Origin: Allochromatium tepidum
GTDB lineage: Bacteria > Pseudomonadota > Gammaproteobacteria > Chromatiales > Chromatiaceae
Reading direction: 5' to 3'
DNA length: 64,000 nucleotides
NCBI RefSeq assembly: GCF_018409545.1
Contig: NZ_AP024563.1
Location: 1,938,755-2,002,754 of the forward strand
In this document: piece after piece, positions 49,451-57,922 of the stretch
Layout: the number at the start of each line of letters is the position of its first letter
Position numbering within the stretch: position 1 is the first letter of the stretch
Notes under the pieces: generated by a model
Told to the model about the DNA's origin: nothing
What the model saw: the letters and a program-made list of their open reading frames with translations, nothing else
Database searches by the model: none
Made by a program: the position numbers and the translations under genes

Positions 49451-49851
49451 GCCTCGACGAGCCATTCAACGAACTGACACTCGACCAATGGGTGCCGACC
49501 GCCGAACAGCACCAACGCGACGGCTTCCGGCTGGTGCAGATGACCGGCACCGCGCGCGCCGATCATTTCGAGATCCTGATCAGCTATGAGCAGGACTACC
49601 GCTGCACCCACTACCGCGTCCAGCTCCCACGCGACCCGCTACCCGAGCTGCCGAGCCTGAGCGCCATCTTCCCCGCCGCCTTCACCTATGAGAATGAACT
49701 CAAAGACCTATTCGGCCTGAGTTTTCCGGGACTGACGGTCGACTATGGCGGCAACTTCCTGCGCACCAAGACCAAGCTCCCCTTCTCGGGCGAGGTGACG
49801 ATCAAGAAGGAGTCCGCGAAGCCGGCGGCCAAGTCCGCCCCGGAGACCTGA
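49447..49851 (+). CDS. echD: Ech-type hydrogenase subunit (NuoC-like, EchD)
   Basis: A 134-aa NuoC-type subunit (30 kDa subunit family). The signature is AIFPAAFTYENELKDLFGLSFPGL, the NuoC ...ERE..D.FG segment, followed by a Lys/Ala-rich tail. It has no cofactor; it binds the large subunit at the base of the peripheral arm. It is separate from EchE here, unlike the fused HyfG of the second cluster. Confidence 0.85.
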   Translation: MSLDEPFNELTLDQWVPTAEQHQRDGFRLVQMTGTARADHFEILISYEQDYRCTHYRVQLPRDPLPELPSLSAIFPAAFTYENELKDLFGLSFPGLTVDYGGNFLRTKTKLPFSGEVTIKKESAKPAAKSAPET

Positions 49852-49854
49852 GCC

Positions 49855-50937
49855 ATGTCCAACACCACCATCGTCCCCTTCGGTCCGCAGCATCCGGTAC
49901 TGCCCGAGCCGATCCATCTGGATCTGGAACTCGACGACGAGCGCGTCGTGCGCGCCCTGCCCTCGATCGGCTATGTGCATCGCGGTCTCGAACTGCTCGC
50001 CGAGCGTTACGACTTCATCGAAATGGCCAATGTCGCCGAGCGCATCTGCGGCATCTGTAGCTTCATCCACGGTCAGGGCTACTGCCAGGGCGTCGAGCAA
50101 CTGATGGGCGTCGAGGTGCCGCCGCGCGCCGCTTATCTGCGCACGGTCTGGGCCGAGATCTCGCGCATCCAGAGCCATTTGCTGTGGCTGGGTCTGGCCG
50201 CCGACGCGCTCGGCTACGAGAGCCTGTTCCAGCACAGTTGGCGTATCCGCGAGATGATGGTCGACATCATCGAGGAGACCACCGGCGGGCGCATCATCTT
50301 CGGTGTGTGCAAGGTCGGCGGGATTCGCAAGGATGTCGACGACGAGACCTTGCGCGGCGTGCGGCGCCGGATCGGCGAGATCCGCACCGCCTTCGACGAG
50401 ATCGCGACCATCTTCCGTGACGATCCGACAGTCAGACAGCGCACCGTCGGGGTCGGACTCCTGAGCGCGGCGGATGCGCACGCGCTCGGCGCCGTGGGCC
50501 CGGTGCTGCGCGCCAGCGGCGTGGCGCACGACACGCGCCGTCTCGGCTATGCCGCCTATGGCGAGCTGGACTGGGAGCCGATCATCGAGCAGGACGGCGA
50601 CTGCTATGCGCGCTGTCTGGTGCGGGTGCGCGAGGTCGATCAATCGTTCGATCTCATCACCCAGTGTCTCGACCGGATGCCGGCGGGCGAGGTCGAGATC
50701 TCGGTCAAGGGCAAGCGACCCAAGGGCGAGGCGATGTTCCGGCTCGAACAGCCGCGCGGCGAGGTCTGCTACTACATCAGCGCCGACGGCAAGAAGAACC
50801 TGGACCGCTTCCGGGTGCGCACCCCGACCTTCGCCAACATCGCCCCACTGATCCACATGCTCAGGGGCTGCGAGCTGGCCGACGTGCCGGTCATCGTGTT
50901 GACCATCGACCCCTGTGTGAGCTGCAACGAGAGGTGA
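49855..50937 (+). CDS. echE: Ech-type [NiFe] hydrogenase large subunit (EchE)
   Basis: A 360-aa group 4 hydrogenase large subunit. Both nickel-ligating CxxC motifs are present: C65/C68 in AERICGICSF, and C354/C357 in DPCVSCNER at the very C-terminus. It is therefore a real [NiFe] hydrogenase catalytic subunit, not a complex I NuoD. There is almost no C-terminal extension beyond DPCxxC, so maturation by peptide cleavage may not be needed, as noted for some Ech enzymes. It should reduce protons or oxidise hydrogen coupled to ferredoxin. hyp maturation genes are not in the window. Confidence 0.92.
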   Translation: MSNTTIVPFGPQHPVLPEPIHLDLELDDERVVRALPSIGYVHRGLELLAERYDFIEMANVAERICGICSFIHGQGYCQGVEQLMGVEVPPRAAYLRTVWAEISRIQSHLLWLGLAADALGYESLFQHSWRIREMMVDIIEETTGGRIIFGVCKVGGIRKDVDDETLRGVRRRIGEIRTAFDEIATIFRDDPTVRQRTVGVGLLSAADAHALGAVGPVLRASGVAHDTRRLGYAAYGELDWEPIIEQDGDCYARCLVRVREVDQSFDLITQCLDRMPAGEVEISVKGKRPKGEAMFRLEQPRGEVCYYISADGKKNLDRFRVRTPTFANIAPLIHMLRGCELADVPVIVLTIDPCVSCNER

Positions 50938-50942
50938 TCCGC

Positions 50943-51386
50943 ATGTCCTGGTCCTGGTCGATCCAGCCCATCTCATCCCTGGTGACGCGCAGTGCGCTCG
51001 CCAAACCGGCCACGCGCCCCTATCCGGTCGAGCGCCGCACGCCCTATGCCCGCACGCGCGGTCATATCGAGTTTCGGATCGACGACTGTAACTTCTGCAC
51101 CATCTGCGCCCACAAGTGCCCGACGCTGGCCATTCAGGTCAACAAGCAGGACAAGACCTGGGCCATCGACCACAGCCGCTGCATCCTGTGCGGCATCTGC
51201 GTCGAGGACTGCCGCGAGGGCTGTATCACCCTCAGCCCGCTGCCCTGCCCGCCCATGCGCGCCAAGGAGGTGTTGAGCTTCCGTCAGGAGCACGCCCCGC
51301 CGCCTCCGCGTGAGACTGTCGCTGTAGAGCCGCCGTCACGCACCTCGGAACCCCGTCGTTCGGACAACTCGGTCTCGAGTCCTTGA
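50943..51386 (+). CDS. echF: Ech-type hydrogenase ferredoxin-like subunit (NuoI-like, EchF)
   Basis: A 147-aa polyferredoxin with two [4Fe-4S] sites: CNFCTICAHKCP (residues about 49-60) and CILCGICVEDCREGC (about 81-95). It links external ferredoxin to EchC. The C-terminal 40 residues are Pro/Glu/Ser-rich and probably disordered. It begins 5 bp after echE and ends the ech run; 197 bp then separate it from the phoU-like gene. Confidence 0.9.
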   Translation: MSWSWSIQPISSLVTRSALAKPATRPYPVERRTPYARTRGHIEFRIDDCNFCTICAHKCPTLAIQVNKQDKTWAIDHSRCILCGICVEDCREGCITLSPLPCPPMRAKEVLSFRQEHAPPPPRETVAVEPPSRTSEPRRSDNSVSSP

Positions 51387-51583
51387 CGTGGATCATGACG
51401 ATCTGGGCCATGCCTCATTTCCACGATCTATGCTTGGCAATGGATAGCTGATGGCACGCTCGCCCTGTCGCCGTTGCAGTTTCATTCGCCATCGGACCAT
51501 CACTGGATTTAAAATGACGCCTCGGAACGGTCGCGTCGAGCCCCGGCTCCGACCGACACACACCCAAGACCGAGGATGGAGCA

Positions 51584-52249
51584 ATGCCCGAGAGCTTGAA
51601 TCTGGTTCAAAAGAGACGTTCGCACCTACAGGGAGCCGTGGGCGATCTCGGCGCGCGCGTGGTCGAGGCGCTGCATCGATCGGTCGAGTGTCTGAAGACC
51701 CAGGACAAGGCGCTGGCCGCCGACATCATCGCCGGCGATCAGCTCATCAACCAGCAGCGCCGTCTGCTGGAGCAGGAATGTCTGGTGACTCTGGCCGCCT
51801 ACAAACCCGCCGGTGAGGATCTGCGCGCCGTCGGCGCCTGCATGGAGCTGGCCTCCGAACTGGAACGCATCGGTGACTATGCCGCCGACGTCGCCCGCAT
51901 CATCGAGCGCGACGTCCAGGCGCCCCTGCCCGCCGAGCCGGTCACCGCCATCGTCGAACTGGCCGAGGACGCGATCGACATGCTCGAACAGACCCTGGCC
52001 GCCTTCGTCGTCAACGGCAGCGAGGCCACACTGCGCGCGGCGGTCGAAAAGGAATCCGAGGTCGATCGCGAGGAAGACGAGTTCATCGCCCAGGTACTGG
52101 AGCGCATGTGCGCCGATGCCGCTTTCGCCGCCACCGGCACCTATCTGCTCTGGATCGTGCACAATTACGAGCGCGTGGCCGATCGCGCCACCAATGTCGC
52201 CGAGCGTGCCATCTATGTCGCCTCGGGTCACACACCCGATCTGGATTGA
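51584..52249 (+). CDS. PhoU-domain protein
   Basis: A 221-aa all-helical protein with two PhoU repeats. Each has the metal-binding E/D pattern: MELASELERIGDYAADVARIIERD, then WIVHNYERVADRATNVAERAIYV. PhoU proteins regulate phosphate or other transporters. No pst genes are nearby. It precedes a DUF389 remnant and lies between two hydrogenase-type clusters; it might regulate a transporter now lost. The start follows GGAG with seven bases between. Confidence 0.88.
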   Translation: MPESLNLVQKRRSHLQGAVGDLGARVVEALHRSVECLKTQDKALAADIIAGDQLINQQRRLLEQECLVTLAAYKPAGEDLRAVGACMELASELERIGDYAADVARIIERDVQAPLPAEPVTAIVELAEDAIDMLEQTLAAFVVNGSEATLRAAVEKESEVDREEDEFIAQVLERMCADAAFAATGTYLLWIVHNYERVADRATNVAERAIYVASGHTPDLD

Positions 52250-52301
52250 GCCTCAACCGTACCCTTCTCGTTCGCATCCATATTTTCTCGTGGAGTAGTC
52301 G

Positions 52302-52769
52302 ATGAAATATGTCGAGGTGATCGCCGGCGCCGGCAGTGCCGAGACCGTGCGCGCGGCCGCCGAGCGCGTCAAGTCGCTCGATGTACGCCTGCTGGGGCCG
52401 AATCCGGCGCTCAGTCTCGGCACGGCCCTCGGCGACGTGCCCCTGATACGCCGCTCGGTCAAGACGGTGCCGGTCGGCGTCATGGTCGCCGTGGCCCTGC
52501 CGCCGCCGGCGGCGACCGTGGGGCTGATGCTGGGTCAGGGTCATCTCGAACCGGCGCTCGGTGCCTCGCTCTTGCCGGCCATCAACGTGGTGAGCGTCGA
52601 TCTGGCCGGCAAGGTCGTGTTCTTCTTCAAGGGCGTGCGCCCGCGCAAATGGCTGGAGAAGGAGAAGTCCAAGCGTGCCATGGTGATCTATATACTGGTG
52701 TGGATCCCGACTCTGGCCGTGCTGACTCTGGTGGTGCCGGAGCGACAGTATCGGCTGGTGCCGGTCTAG
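52302..52769 (+). pseudogene. DUF389 (TIGR00341) membrane protein with two in-frame internal deletions
   Basis: The 155-aa product is a patchwork of a family that usually exceeds 300 aa. The N-terminal MKYVEVIAGAGSAETVRAAA domain is joined at about 52395 to GPNPALSLGTALGDVPLIRR, and this at about 52467 to VGVMVAVALPPPAATVGLML. The normal C-terminus VRPRKWLEKEKSKRAMVIYI follows. Several membrane helices are missing, yet the frame is kept through both junctions. Function is probably lost. It ends 12 bp before hyfB. Confidence 0.7.
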
Positions 52770-52781
52770 GGTTGGCTGGAG

Positions 52782-54791
52782 ATGCCCGACGCGCCACTCA
52801 TACTGGCTCTGCTGGCCCTGTGGCTGGCCTTGGGATCGGCGGCCGTCCCGCTACTGGCCGGACGCGAGCCGCGTCTGCTGCGGCTGGCTGCCGTTCCGTT
52901 GCTCGGGTTGGCCGGTGGCGTCGCGCTCGCTGCGGGTCTCTGGACGCTGATCGCTGGGACGAACGCGAGCGCCGTCCTGCCGCTGGGTCTGCCCTGGCTA
53001 CCCTGGCATGTGCGGCTCGATCCGCTCTCCGGCGTCTTTCTCGTCCTCATCGGGTTGGTGACAGGCGCGGTCGGGCTCTATGGACGCGACTATGTACGCC
53101 ACTTCGAGGGCGGGCGCGAGTCGCTGGTCGCGCTCGGCGGCTTCAGCGGACTGTTCCTGGCCGGAATGCTGCTGGTGGTGCTGGCCGACGACGCCTTCCT
53201 GTTCATGATCGCCTGGGAAGTCATGTCCCTGTCGTCCTATTTTCTGGTCGCCTTCCAGCACGAACAGGCCGCCAACCGGCGCGCGGCCTTCCTCTATCTG
53301 CTCATGGCCCATGTCGGCGGACTGGCGATCCTGCTCGGCTTTGGGGTACTGGCGGCCTTCGGCGGCGGCTTCGACTTCGACGCCATGCGTGCGGCTGAAC
53401 TCACACCGCTGTGGGCTGGGGTGGCCTTCGCCCTCGCCTTCCTCGGCTTCGGCATGAAGGCCGGTCTGGCGCCGCTCCATGCCTGGCTGCCGGAGGCGCA
53501 TCCGGTCGCGCCTTCGCACATCTCGGCGCTCATGTCCGGGGTCATGCTCAAGGTCGCGGTCTATGGCTTCATCCGCACGGTGCTGGATCTCAATGGCGAG
53601 GTGCACTGGTCCTGGGGCGTGACCCTGATCGCGGTCGGCGGTCTGTCGGCGCTGGTCGGGGTACTGTTCGCGCTGGTCCAGACCGATCTCAAGCGGTTGC
53701 TGGCCTATTCGTCGGTCGAGAATCTGGGGATCGTCTTCATCGCTTTGGGACTGGCGCTGCTGTTCCAGTCCACCGGCCATCCCAATCTGGCCGCGCTGGC
53801 CCTGGTCGCGGCGCTCTATCACGCGCTCAATCATGCGCTGTTCAAATCGCTGCTGTTCCTGGGCGCCGGCGCCATCCTGCACAGCACCCACGAGCGCGAT
53901 CTGGACCAGATGGGCGGCCTGCTGCGGCGGATGCCCTGGACCGGCTCGTTCTTCCTGATCGGCTGTCTGTCGATCTCGGCCCTGCCGCCCTTCAACGGCT
54001 TCGTATCGGAATGGCTGATCTTCCAGTCGGCGCTGCAAGCCTGGAATCTGGACAGCGGCGTACTGCGCAGTCTGGTGCCGATCGCCTCGGCGGTGCTGGC
54101 GCTCACCGGCGCGCTGGTAGCGGCGACCTTCGTCAAGGTCTACGGCATCGCCTTTCTGGGGCAGGCGCGCTCGCGTCATGTGCGCCGCGCCCGACCCTCG
54201 CCCAAGGGGATGTGGGCCGGCCAGGGGCTGCTGGCCGGGCTCTGCGTGCTGTTCGGCGTACTGCCGACCCAGATCCTCGGCCTGCTCGATCCTGTGGCCG
54301 ACCAGCTACTGGGGACGGGCGTGCCGCAGGCCGGCGCGAACGGCTGGCTGTGGCTGACGCCGATCTCCGCCGAGACCGCCAGCTACAGTGCGCCCCTGAC
54401 CATCCTGCTGCCGGCCCTGATCGCGGGCACGGCTCTCTGGTGGTTCAAGCGTCGCGCCTCCTGGCGGGTGCGGCGCTGCGATCCCTGGGATTGCGGATTC
54501 GCCGCGCCGACGCCCCGGATGCAATACAGCGCCGCCTCCTTCGCCCAGCCGATCCGGCGCGTCTTCGCGCTGCTGTTCCTGATCGACGAGGGCCGGGATC
54601 AGGGCGCGGATGGTTCGGTGCGCTACCGGCTCAGGATCGCCGATCGTGCTTGGGGCTGGCTCTATGTGCCGGTGGCGCGCGCGGTCGACAGCTCGGCGCG
54701 ACGGGTGGCGCGCCTGCAATCGGGCAGCGTGCGCGTCTATCTCGGCTGGACGCTGGTGACGCTGCTCGTGCTGTTGTGGGTCATCTCATGA
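52782..54791 (+). CDS. hyfB: Hydrogenase-4 component B-like (NuoL/N-like antiporter subunit)
   Basis: A 669-aa membrane protein with about 16 helices, homologous to HyfB/HycC. Conserved antiporter residues are in MIAWEVMSLSSYFLVAF and FGMKAGLAPLHAWLPEAHPVAPS, and DLKRLLAYSSVENLGI is a diagnostic motif. A soluble loop near the C-terminus (RVRRCDPWDCGFAAPTPRMQYS) is typical of HyfB. It opens the second complex and overlaps hyfC by 4 bp. Confidence 0.9.
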   Translation: MPDAPLILALLALWLALGSAAVPLLAGREPRLLRLAAVPLLGLAGGVALAAGLWTLIAGTNASAVLPLGLPWLPWHVRLDPLSGVFLVLIGLVTGAVGLYGRDYVRHFEGGRESLVALGGFSGLFLAGMLLVVLADDAFLFMIAWEVMSLSSYFLVAFQHEQAANRRAAFLYLLMAHVGGLAILLGFGVLAAFGGGFDFDAMRAAELTPLWAGVAFALAFLGFGMKAGLAPLHAWLPEAHPVAPSHISALMSGVMLKVAVYGFIRTVLDLNGEVHWSWGVTLIAVGGLSALVGVLFALVQTDLKRLLAYSSVENLGIVFIALGLALLFQSTGHPNLAALALVAALYHALNHALFKSLLFLGAGAILHSTHERDLDQMGGLLRRMPWTGSFFLIGCLSISALPPFNGFVSEWLIFQSALQAWNLDSGVLRSLVPIASAVLALTGALVAATFVKVYGIAFLGQARSRHVRRARPSPKGMWAGQGLLAGLCVLFGVLPTQILGLLDPVADQLLGTGVPQAGANGWLWLTPISAETASYSAPLTILLPALIAGTALWWFKRRASWRVRRCDPWDCGFAAPTPRMQYSAASFAQPIRRVFALLFLIDEGRDQGADGSVRYRLRIADRAWGWLYVPVARAVDSSARRVARLQSGSVRVYLGWTLVTLLVLLWVIS

Positions 54792-55735
54792 GTGCCTGGT
54801 TCATCGCCCTGCTGCAAGCCCTGCTCTGTGTGGCCCTGGCCCCGCTGCTGGTCGGCTGGGTGCGCCGGGTCAAGGCGCGGCTCCAGAACCGGCGCGGCGC
54901 ACCCCTGCTCCAGCCCTATGCCGATCTGCGCAAGCTGATGATCAAGGAGACGCGCGTGGCGCACACCGCCTCGCCGCTGTTTCGGGTCGCCCCCTATATC
55001 GTCTTCGTCGCCACCTGGCTGGCGTGCGCCACCGTGCCCCTGATCGCGCTCGATTTGCCCACCGCGGGCATCGCCGACATCATCGTGCTGGTGGGGCTGC
55101 TGGCGCTGGGGCGCTTCTTCCTCGCCCTGGCCGGGATGGACGTGGGCACGGCCTTCGGCGGGATGGGCGCCTCGCGCGAGATGCTGATCTCGGCGCTGGC
55201 CGAGCCGGCACTGCTGATGGCGGTCTTCACCCTGGCCATGACCGCGCACAGCACCAGTCTGGTCGGGGTGATGGAGCATCATCTGACCGATGGCTTCCTG
55301 CTGCGCCCGTCCTATCTGTTCGCCTTCGGGGCTCTGGTGCTGGTGGCGCTGGCCGAGTGCGGGCGTATCCCGGTCGACAACCCGACGACGCATCTGGAGC
55401 TGACCATGGTCCACGAGGCCATGCTGCTCGAATACACCGGACGCCATCTGGCGCTCATGGAATGGGCGGCCTGGATCAAGCTGCTGCTCTATGGCGTGCT
55501 GATCGTCAACGTCTTCCTGCCCTGGGGCATCGCGACCGAGTTCACGCCGGCGGCGCTGGCGCTGGGACTGGTCGCCGTGGTCGTCAAGCTGGCGCTGCTG
55601 GGCGCAGCGCTCGCGCTCGGCGAGACGCTGATGGCCAAGATGCGGCTGTTCCGCGTGCCGGGATTTCTGAATCTGGCACTGCTCCTGGGTCTGCTGGGGC
55701 TGCTGAGCCATGTGATCCTGGAGGTCGGTGCATGA
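54788..55735 (+). CDS. hyfC: Hydrogenase-4 component C-like (NuoH-like)
   Basis: A 315-aa membrane protein with about 8 helices of the complex I subunit 1/HycD family. QNRRGAPLLQPYADLRKLMIK, MGASREMLISALAEPALLM and RIPVDNPTTHLELTMVHEAM are the conserved loops facing the peripheral arm. It overlaps both neighbours by 4 bp, so the genes form a tightly coupled operon. Confidence 0.92.
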   Translation: MSAWFIALLQALLCVALAPLLVGWVRRVKARLQNRRGAPLLQPYADLRKLMIKETRVAHTASPLFRVAPYIVFVATWLACATVPLIALDLPTAGIADIIVLVGLLALGRFFLALAGMDVGTAFGGMGASREMLISALAEPALLMAVFTLAMTAHSTSLVGVMEHHLTDGFLLRPSYLFAFGALVLVALAECGRIPVDNPTTHLELTMVHEAMLLEYTGRHLALMEWAAWIKLLLYGVLIVNVFLPWGIATEFTPAALALGLVAVVVKLALLGAALALGETLMAKMRLFRVPGFLNLALLLGLLGLLSHVILEVGA

Positions 55736-56406
55736 GTCTGGCTGTGATGCCGCTGCTGCAACAGTTCGTCGTACTGATGGCGGCGCTGGCGCTGTTTCTG
55801 TCCTTCGTGCTGCTGGCGCAGACGCGGCTGGTGGCGGCCATCCATGTCTTCGCCTGGCAGGGGGCGCTGGTGGCGGCCGTGACCTTCACCGTGGCCCTGA
55901 CCGGGCACGCCGGGCATCTCTATTTCTCGGCGCTCCTGACCCTGACCCTCAAGGCGCTGTTGATCCCCTGGATGCTGCATCGTCTGGTGCGCCGTCTGGG
56001 GCTGGAGCGCCACACCGAGCATCTGCGGCATCCGGCGCTGGTGGTCATGGCCGGCGTGGCGCTGGTGATCTTCAGCTACTGGCTGGTGCTGCCGATGGTC
56101 GAACAGGGGCTGGCCTTCACCCGCAACATCATCGCCGTGAGTCTGGCGCTGGTGCTGATCGGGCTGCTGATGATGGTGTTCCGCCACCAGGCCGTGGCGC
56201 AGGTGCTGGGTTTCATGTCGATGGAGAACGGATTGTTCCTGGCCGCCGTCTCCGCGACCTCCGGGATGCCGCTGGTGGTCGAACTGGGCGTGGCCTTCGA
56301 TCTGCTGGTGGCCATGGTGCTGTTCGGCGTGTTCTTCTTCCAGATCCGCGAGAGTATCGACTCGCTCGATGTCGACCGGCTCAATCGGTTGAAGGAGGTG
56401 GAGTAG
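55732..56406 (+). CDS. hyfE: Hydrogenase-4 component E-like (NuoK-like)
   Basis: A 224-aa membrane protein with about 7 helices, matching HyfE. The C-terminal part carries a NuoK-like segment with conserved Glu in LGFMSMENGLFLAAVSATSG and ELGVAFDLLVAMVLFGVFF, ending in a charged tail RLNRLKEVE. It has no separate catalytic role; it completes the ion-translocating membrane arm. Confidence 0.9.
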   Translation: MSLAVMPLLQQFVVLMAALALFLSFVLLAQTRLVAAIHVFAWQGALVAAVTFTVALTGHAGHLYFSALLTLTLKALLIPWMLHRLVRRLGLERHTEHLRHPALVVMAGVALVIFSYWLVLPMVEQGLAFTRNIIAVSLALVLIGLLMMVFRHQAVAQVLGFMSMENGLFLAAVSATSGMPLVVELGVAFDLLVAMVLFGVFFFQIRESIDSLDVDRLNRLKEVE

Positions 56407-56449
56407 ATGGACCGCGCACGACTCTGCGACTCCGACGGCAGGCTCTGAC

Positions 56450-57922
56450 ATGGCGCCCTTGCTGCTGACATTGCTCACGCCCCTGATCGGCGGACTCGCT
56501 CTCTTCCTGGTGCGGGCGCTCGGGACGGCGGGCCGGCTCAATCTGGCCGTCTCGGGCCTGACCCTGCTCGGCTCGCTCTGGCTGGCCTGGACGGTCGCGC
56601 AGGTCGAGATCGTCGCGGGCCTGGGCTTCCGGGTCGATGCCTTCAACGTCTATCTGATCGTGCTCACGGCCTTCGTGGGGCTGACCACGGCCATCTTCTC
56701 GCGACCCTACATGGAGCATGTGCAGGCGAGCGGGCGCATCAGCGTGCTCAATCTGCGTCTCTACCACGGCCTTTATCAGGCGTTCATTCTGACCATGCTG
56801 GTGGCCCTGAGCACCGACAATCTCGGCGTGCTGTGGGTGGCGGTCGAGGGCGCGACGCTCGCGACCGTGCTGCTGGTCTCGCTCTATCGCACCCCGGAGG
56901 CGGTCGAGGCGGCCTGGAAATATTTCATCCTCTGCGGCGTGGGGATCGCGCTGGCCCTGTTCGGCACGGTGCTGACCTATTTCGCGGCGCAACTGGTGCT
57001 CGCCGACACCGAATCCGGGCTGACCTGGAGCGTGCTCCATGCCCACGCCGCCGCGCTCGATCCGACCGTGATGCGCATCGCCTTCGTGTTTCTGCTGGTC
57101 GGCTATGGCACCAAGGTCGGTCTGGTGCCTATGCACCAGTGGCTGCCGGACGCGCATTCCGAGGGACCGACGCCGATGTCGGCGGTGCTCTCGGGCCTGC
57201 TGCTCAATGTGGCGCTCTATGCGGTGGTGCGGCTCAAGATGCTGGTCGACGGCTCGCTGGCCGCGACCGACACGCCGTATCTGGCCGGGGCGCTGCTGAT
57301 GGGGTTTGGGCTGGTCTCGTTCGTGGTGGCGGCGCTGTTCCTGCACCTTCAACGCGACATCAAGCGGCTGTTCAGCTATTCGTCGATCGAGCACATGGGG
57401 CTGATGACCTTCGCCTTCGGGGTCGGCGGGCCGCCGGCGACCTTCGGCGCGCTGCTGCACATGCTGGTGCATTCGCTCACCAAGTCGGCGATCTTCGTCA
57501 CCGTCGGGCACGCGACCCATCTGGCCGGCACCCAGTCGATCGAGCGCATTCGCGGGCTGATCCGCACTCAGCCGGCGATCGGCTGGTCGCTGCTGTTCGG
57601 CGTGGTGGCCATCGCGGGGTTTCCGCCGTTTGGGGTCTTCACCAGCGAATTCCTGCTCCTGACCGCGACCATGCAGACATACCCCTGGTTCACCGTGGTC
57701 CTGTTGAGCGGACTGGCGATCGCCTTCGCCGGACTGTTCCGGCATCTGCATCCGATGGTCTACGGCACAGCACCCGAGGGACAGATGCCGGTCTCGGCGA
57801 ACCTGCTGCCGGTGCTCGTCCATCTGGGACTGGTGCTGTGGCTGGGGTTGTCCATCCCCGGTTTTCTCGCTGAATGGCTGGATCGGGCCACTACCATGAT
57901 CACGGGCGGGGGATTGCTATGA
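56450..57922 (+). CDS. hyfF: Hydrogenase-4 component F-like (NuoN/L-like antiporter subunit)
   Basis: A 490-aa membrane protein with about 14 helices. Antiporter landmarks are LWVAVEGATLATVLLVSLY (channel Glu), YGTKVGLVPMHQWLPDAHSEGPTP (channel Lys), and DIKRLFSYSSIEHMGL. It is the third antiporter-like subunit encoded in this region, together with EchA and HyfB. It overlaps hyfG by 4 bp. Confidence 0.92.
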   Translation: MAPLLLTLLTPLIGGLALFLVRALGTAGRLNLAVSGLTLLGSLWLAWTVAQVEIVAGLGFRVDAFNVYLIVLTAFVGLTTAIFSRPYMEHVQASGRISVLNLRLYHGLYQAFILTMLVALSTDNLGVLWVAVEGATLATVLLVSLYRTPEAVEAAWKYFILCGVGIALALFGTVLTYFAAQLVLADTESGLTWSVLHAHAAALDPTVMRIAFVFLLVGYGTKVGLVPMHQWLPDAHSEGPTPMSAVLSGLLLNVALYAVVRLKMLVDGSLAATDTPYLAGALLMGFGLVSFVVAALFLHLQRDIKRLFSYSSIEHMGLMTFAFGVGGPPATFGALLHMLVHSLTKSAIFVTVGHATHLAGTQSIERIRGLIRTQPAIGWSLLFGVVAIAGFPPFGVFTSEFLLLTATMQTYPWFTVVLLSGLAIAFAGLFRHLHPMVYGTAPEGQMPVSANLLPVLVHLGLVLWLGLSIPGFLAEWLDRATTMITGGGLL

